Shown piece by piece: positions 59,996-64,000 of a stretch of 64,000 nt of DNA. The DNA is from Thermostichus sp047461615 (lineage in GTDB: Bacteria; Cyanobacteriota; Cyanobacteriia; Thermostichales; Thermostichaceae): assembly GCF_047461615.1 (NCBI RefSeq), contig NZ_JANSHI010000006.1, positions 66,968 through 130,967 on the forward strand. Direction: 5' to 3'. The translations under genes and the position numbers were made by a program. Position 1 is the first letter of the stretch, and every line of letters begins with the position of its first letter. The notes beneath the pieces are model-generated. The model was given only the letters and a program-made list of their open reading frames with translations. It searched no databases and was not told the DNA's origin.

Positions 59996-62695
59996 ATGGG
60001 TATCAACGCATCCGGCGGCGCCGTCCTCTCCAGTCCGCGTCTTTACCAAACTCTGCCCCTATCGACCATCTCCCAGGCGGAACAGCAGGATCGCTACCTG
60101 TCGCGCACTGAGCTGGATCGCCTCGAGGACTTTTTCTCCACTGGCCTAAAACGGCTGGAGATTGCCGAGGTTCTGGCGGCCAATTCTGAAATCATTGTCA
60201 GTCGGGCCGCCAACCGCATCTTCACCGGCGGCTCCCCCATGGCCTATCTGGAGCGGCCAGAAGCCACGCAGGATGAGAAAGAGGCCTTCAAGCTGGGCAC
60301 GGCCTTCTACGTGGAATCCACGGGGGGCTTTATCGAGGCCATCCGCAACCTCTTCAGCGCCAGTGGCGTCGAGATCCCGCCCAACTTCCGCCCCATTAGC
60401 ATCGCCCGCTACGGGGCTGCCAACATGCGCAAGTCGCTGCGGGATCTAAGCTGGTTCTTGCGCTACGTCACCTACGCCCTTGTGGCCGGGGATCCCAATA
60501 TCCTTGTGGTTAACACCCGTGGCCTGCGGGAGATTATCGAAAATGCCTGCTCCGCCGAAGCCACCATCGTTGCCCTCCAGGAGATGAAGCGGGCCTCGGC
60601 CAGCTACTTCCGCAGAGATGCTGAGGCGGTGGCCATCATCAACCAGTATTTTGACGTCTTGTTGAGCGAGTTCATTGCCCCTGCCCCCTCCGACAAGCTG
60701 CGGCAGCGCAATGCCAGCACCGCCGACGGCCTGCCCCTGCAGGGACTCCAACTGCCTCAGGTCTACAGCTTGGCGGCAGAAAAAGTGCCCGTCTTTGCCA
60801 TGAAGCCGGGGCTCTCCAACGCCGAGAAGGAGGAAGTGATCAAGGCTGCCTACCGGCAGGTGTTTGAGCGGGATATCCGCCGCGCCTATGGCCTCAAGCT
60901 GGCCGACCTGGAGTCCAAGGTAAAAAACGGCGAGATCTCCATGAGGGAGTTCATCCGCCGCCTGGGCAAATCAGACCTCTACCGCAAACAGTTCTACGAG
61001 CCCTACATCAACAGCCGTGTGGTGGAGCTGGCCTTCCGCCACTTCCTGGGGCGGGCCCCAGAGACCCGCGAGGAGGTGCAGACCTACTTTGCCATCGTCT
61101 CCAGCAAGGGCTTGGCAGGTCTGGTGGACGCCCTGGTCGACAGCCGCGAGTACAGCGACTACTTTGGCGAGGAGACGGTGCCCTACCTGCGCAAGCTGGG
61201 GGTGGAAGCCCAGACCAGCGCCAACTGGGGGCCCAAGTTCGACCTTTACAACTACGCGGCTCCTCGCCGCAAGGTGCCACAATTCATCACCCTCTTTGCT
61301 CGCTACAACCGTCCTCTGCCGGATCAGCACCCCTATGGCGTCGGCAACGATCCGCTGGAGATCCAGTTTGGCGCCATCTTCCCCAAAGAGACCCGCTCCC
61401 TCAACGCCAGCCCGGCCCCCTTCAACAAGGATGTCAAGCGCATCCTTATCCGGCGCGGCTTTGCTCTCACCAACGCCCGCACCAACCCCAAGGCGGTCGG
61501 GGATCCCGGCAGCCTTGGCCCCAAAGTCTTCAAGCTTACCCAGACCCCTGGAGATCGCAGCCGGCGGCTAGGGGTACGGGCTGGGATTGTTGGCAGCGAA
61601 GTCTCGACGCAAGCGGTCATCCGCGCCTGCTACCAGCAGGTGTATGGCTATGTGCCCTACGCCGGCCAACGGCTAACCCGCTGGGAAATCAAGCTGGAAT
61701 CCGGAGAAATCAGCGTCAGAGAGTTTGTCTGCCAGTTGGCCAAGTCGGATCTCTTCCGCAACAAATACTGGTCTAGCCTCTACGTCTGCAAAGCCATCGA
61801 GTTCATCCACCGCAAGCTGCTGGGCCGGCCCACCTACGGGCGGCAGGAGATGAACCGCCTGTTCGACATTGCCTCCAAGCAGGGCTTCTACGCCGTGGTA
61901 GACGCCATCCTCGACAGTGAGGAGTACCAGCAGGTCTTTGGGGAAGATATCGTGCCCTACGAACGCTACCTCACCCCTGCTGGCCTAGCGCGGCGGCGGA
62001 TGCGCCCTGGATCCAGCGACATGGCCGTGGTTACCCGGCCCATCCGCACCGACGACGATATCCCCCTCTTCGTCAAGCTGGGCCAGCCTCAGGACAAGCC
62101 CTCCGGCGAGCTGGAAATCCAGCGGCGCGTCCAGCAAGGGGTGCCCAGGATTCGTCAGGAGATCCCTGTCTTCAAGCTCACCAGCTTGGCCAACAAAGCC
62201 GAGGTCAACAACCTCATCCGCGCTGCTTACCGGCAGATCTTCGAGCGCGACATGGACATCTACAACATCAGCGCCGAGCTTAGCTCTGCCGAGTCTAAGC
62301 TGCGCAATGGCGAGATCACCGTCAAGGAGTTCATCGAGGCGCTGGGGTGCTCCGAACTGTACCGCGCTGAGTTCTATGCCCCCTACCCCAACACCAAGGT
62401 CATCGAGCTGGGCACCAAGCACTTCCTGGGCCGCGCACCCCTAAACCAGCAGGAGATCCGCAAATACAACCAGATCTTGGCTACCCAGGGGTTAAAGGCC
62501 TTCGTGCGCGCCCTGCTCAACACCCAGGAGTACCGGGATCTCTTTGGCGAGGACACGGTGCCCTACCGCCGCTTCCCCACCCTGCCGGCAGCCAACTTTC
62601 CCAACACCCAAGAGCTGTATGGCCGCCTCACCAAGCAAAACAAAGAGTTGGTGGTACCTAGTTTTAGGCCGGTGGGGAAAAACGATCGCAGCTAG
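59996..62695 (+). CDS. apcE: ApcE, phycobilisome core-membrane linker (LCM)
   Basis: A 899-aa linker that organises the allophycocyanin core, anchors it to the thylakoid and acts as terminal energy emitter. The N-terminal phycobilin domain covers about 15-235, with the bilin Cys at 185 in ENACSAEATIVAL. Three REP linker domains follow at about 274-398, 536-658 and 732-860 (AAYRQVFERDI, ACYQQVYGYVP, AAYRQIFERDM). Three REPs predict a tricylindrical core. apcA/apcB/apcC do not follow, unlike many genomes; ruvB lies next on the opposite strand. Confidence 0.97.
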   Translation: MGINASGGAVLSSPRLYQTLPLSTISQAEQQDRYLSRTELDRLEDFFSTGLKRLEIAEVLAANSEIIVSRAANRIFTGGSPMAYLERPEATQDEKEAFKLGTAFYVESTGGFIEAIRNLFSASGVEIPPNFRPISIARYGAANMRKSLRDLSWFLRYVTYALVAGDPNILVVNTRGLREIIENACSAEATIVALQEMKRASASYFRRDAEAVAIINQYFDVLLSEFIAPAPSDKLRQRNASTADGLPLQGLQLPQVYSLAAEKVPVFAMKPGLSNAEKEEVIKAAYRQVFERDIRRAYGLKLADLESKVKNGEISMREFIRRLGKSDLYRKQFYEPYINSRVVELAFRHFLGRAPETREEVQTYFAIVSSKGLAGLVDALVDSREYSDYFGEETVPYLRKLGVEAQTSANWGPKFDLYNYAAPRRKVPQFITLFARYNRPLPDQHPYGVGNDPLEIQFGAIFPKETRSLNASPAPFNKDVKRILIRRGFALTNARTNPKAVGDPGSLGPKVFKLTQTPGDRSRRLGVRAGIVGSEVSTQAVIRACYQQVYGYVPYAGQRLTRWEIKLESGEISVREFVCQLAKSDLFRNKYWSSLYVCKAIEFIHRKLLGRPTYGRQEMNRLFDIASKQGFYAVVDAILDSEEYQQVFGEDIVPYERYLTPAGLARRRMRPGSSDMAVVTRPIRTDDDIPLFVKLGQPQDKPSGELEIQRRVQQGVPRIRQEIPVFKLTSLANKAEVNNLIRAAYRQIFERDMDIYNISAELSSAESKLRNGEITVKEFIEALGCSELYRAEFYAPYPNTKVIELGTKHFLGRAPLNQQEIRKYNQILATQGLKAFVRALLNTQEYRDLFGEDTVPYRRFPTLPAANFPNTQELYGRLTKQNKELVVPSFRPVGKNDRS

Positions 62696-62719
62696 CTCCT
62701 TTTTGCTCTTGGGAGAGGG

Positions 62720-63781
62720 CTAGGCGGCGTAGCCCAAGTGTCGCAGTGCTGCAGGGGTAACTACCCGCCCGCGGGGTGTGCGCTGCAGATAGCCAATCTG
62801 CAGGAGATAGGGCTCGTACACCTCCTCGATGGTCTGGGGATCCTCGCCGGTTATGGCCGCCATTGTCTCCAGGCCCACCGGCCCTCCCCCAAACTGCTCC
62901 ACCAGTAGGGTTAGCAACTTGCGATCCGTCCAGTCCAAACCCATGGGATCCACCTGGAACAACTCCAAAGCAGCAATGGCAACCTCGCGGCTGATGTGGC
63001 CATTGCCCCGCACCTGGGCATAATCGCGCACTCGCTTGAGAAGGCGGTTGGCTATGCGAGGCGTGCCGCGGGAGCGGCGAGCGATTTCCTCTGCTCCCGC
63101 CCGATCAATGGAGGTGTTCAAGAGGCGGGCGCTGCGCAACACAATTTCCGCCAGCTCGTGAGGCTCGTAGAAGCGCAGCCGCTGCACCTGACCAAAGCGA
63201 TCCCGCAGCGGCGAGGTTAGAGCGCCAATGCGGGTAGTGGCTCCGATGAGAGTAAAGCGCTCCAGGGGTATGGAGGTAATGCGGGCAGAGCGGCCTTTGC
63301 CAATGGTGATATCGAGGCGAAAATCTTCCATTGCCGGATAGAGCAATTCCTCCGTAACCTTAGGCAGGCGGTGGATCTCGTCGATAAACAGCACGTCGCC
63401 CCGCTTGAGACGCACCAAGTAGCCAGCAATGTCGCGGGGGCTCTCCAGCGCTGGAGCGGTGGTCATGTAGAAGCGAGCTCCCATCTCCGCTGCCAGCACT
63501 GCCGCCACAGTGGTTTTGCCCAGGCCAGGGGGCCCGTAGAACAAGAGGTGATCCAAAGGCTCCCCACGGGCGCGGGCTGCCGCAATGGCAATCGAGAGCA
63601 CTTCCTTGAGCTCCGTCTGGCCGATGTACTCGGCTAGGGTGCGCGGGCGCAAGGAGTCTTCCTGAGCTTCGCCAGCCTGAGCCTGGGGCTGCAGCAGCCC
63701 CCTTCCTGCTTCGCTTGCGTCAAGAGGCGACTCTGGGCTTCGTTGAGGATCCCTGGCATCTCGAGAAGAAATAATTGCCAT
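62720..63781 (-). CDS. ruvB: RuvB, Holliday junction branch-migration ATPase
   Basis: Hexameric motor that with RuvA moves Holliday junctions. Length 353 aa. RPRTLAEYIGQTELKEVLSIAI opens the AAA+ domain, with Walker A FYGPPGLGKTTVA and Walker B DVLFIDEIHRLPK. ATTRIGALTSPLRDRFG and the C-terminal winged helix EEVYEPYLLQIGYLQRTPRGRVVT complete it. An N-terminal 30-residue Ser/Gln-rich leader precedes the domain. Confidence 0.97.
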   Translation of the reverse strand: MAIISSRDARDPQRSPESPLDASEAGRGLLQPQAQAGEAQEDSLRPRTLAEYIGQTELKEVLSIAIAAARARGEPLDHLLFYGPPGLGKTTVAAVLAAEMGARFYMTTAPALESPRDIAGYLVRLKRGDVLFIDEIHRLPKVTEELLYPAMEDFRLDITIGKGRSARITSIPLERFTLIGATTRIGALTSPLRDRFGQVQRLRFYEPHELAEIVLRSARLLNTSIDRAGAEEIARRSRGTPRIANRLLKRVRDYAQVRGNGHISREVAIAALELFQVDPMGLDWTDRKLLTLLVEQFGGGPVGLETMAAITGEDPQTIEEVYEPYLLQIGYLQRTPRGRVVTPAALRHLGYAA

Positions 63782-63884
63782 CTGTTACCTGCAGATACAA
63801 CGGCCCAACTTTAACTTTAAAAAGCCAAAGAGGAAAATGTCGCCGTCTTTCTAGCCGCGAGGAGAATTGCGGCAACCAGCAACC

Positions 63885-63913
63885 AAAAAAACCCCTGGCG
63901 CTGAGGCCAGGGG
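63885..63913 (-). terminator. rho-independent terminator of psbA
   Basis: Read on the minus strand: CCCCTGGC, 6-base loop, GCCAGGGG, then a run of seven T. A perfect 8-bp GC-rich stem begins 29 bases after the psbA stop. Confidence 0.9.
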
Positions 63914-63941
63914 GAGGAGGGTTAGGAAACCTGGGGAAGCA

Positions 63942-64000
63942 CTAGCCCCGCACAGCCGGCGCTACCTCCACCGCCGCCAAGTCCAGCGGGAAGTTGTGCG
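63942..64000 (-). CDS. psbA: photosystem II D1 protein, C-terminal end (partial)
   Basis: The last 18 codons plus stop read HNFPLDLAAVEVAPAVRG. HNFPLDLA is the invariant D1 C-terminus, whose Ala carboxylate ligates the Mn4CaO5 cluster after CtpA removes the short extension. The extension here would be VEVAPAVRG or similar. The rest of the gene lies beyond the window. Cyanobacteria usually carry several psbA copies; which one this is cannot be told. Confidence 0.93.
   Translation of the reverse strand, partial: HNFPLDLAAVEVAPAVRG

Overview
The window reads as chromosomal DNA of a thermophilic-type unicellular cyanobacterium. The evidence is the phycobilisome core-membrane linker ApcE, a psbA (D1) 3' end, split rpoC1/rpoC2, heme oxygenase for bilin synthesis, an IsiA-PsaL fusion, carotenoid isomerase, an alkane-forming AAR/ADO pair, and the sulfolipid enzyme SqdX. 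The palindrome GGGATCCC (or its core GGATCC) recurs every few hundred bases, while the usual cyanobacterial HIP1 GCGATCGC is nearly absent. From memory this fits the Yellowstone hot-spring Synechococcus lineage (JA-3-3Ab / JA-2-3B'a type). That placement is inference, not a database result.

Layout. 0-10 kb: 5' part of sqdX, an M50 peptidase, surE, an orphan GvpL/F gene, a thiO-thiS-thiG thiamine cluster, a methyltransferase, a DUF554 membrane protein, a GNAT acetyltransferase, a lipase-like hydrolase and thf1. 10-23 kb: proB, an arsJ-gapdh arsenate-detoxification pair beside ahcY, ruvX, yraN and a 40-aa membrane peptide, an M48 peptidase, a PfkB kinase, an ABC exporter, a ketopantoate-reductase-like enzyme, pyrR, a lumenal pentapeptide protein and ho1. 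23-33 kb: rpoB-rpoC1-rpoC2 behind a near-consensus promoter. 33-47 kb: a probable TnpB remnant, aar and ado, another pentapeptide protein, atpB without atpC, rsmI, an Rrf2 regulator, cbiB, a DHH-CBS-tRNA nucleotidyltransferase fusion, frr, a RecB/Cas4-like nuclease, potA-potB and crtH.

48.99-55.26 kb is the most unusual part. Two short CRISPR arrays share an identical 36-bp repeat in the same orientation and have no cas genes nearby. They bracket an iron-stress block: an imelysin-like (M75) gene with an apparent frameshift behind a lipoprotein-like signal, isiA, isiB (flavodoxin) and an IsiA-PsaL fusion. A truncated alpha/beta-hydrolase resembling isiC ends exactly at the first repeat of the right array. 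A decayed alkyltransferase-like gene lies between degenerate repeats at the left edge. This suggests recombination through CRISPR repeats at both edges of the island.

55-64 kb: a TPR/O-GlcNAc-transferase-like protein, an intron-less tRNA-Leu(UAA), a TPR/GT61 glycosyltransferase abutting it, apcE, ruvB, and the end of psbA with its terminator. No rRNA, complete insertion sequence, prophage or replication origin was seen.
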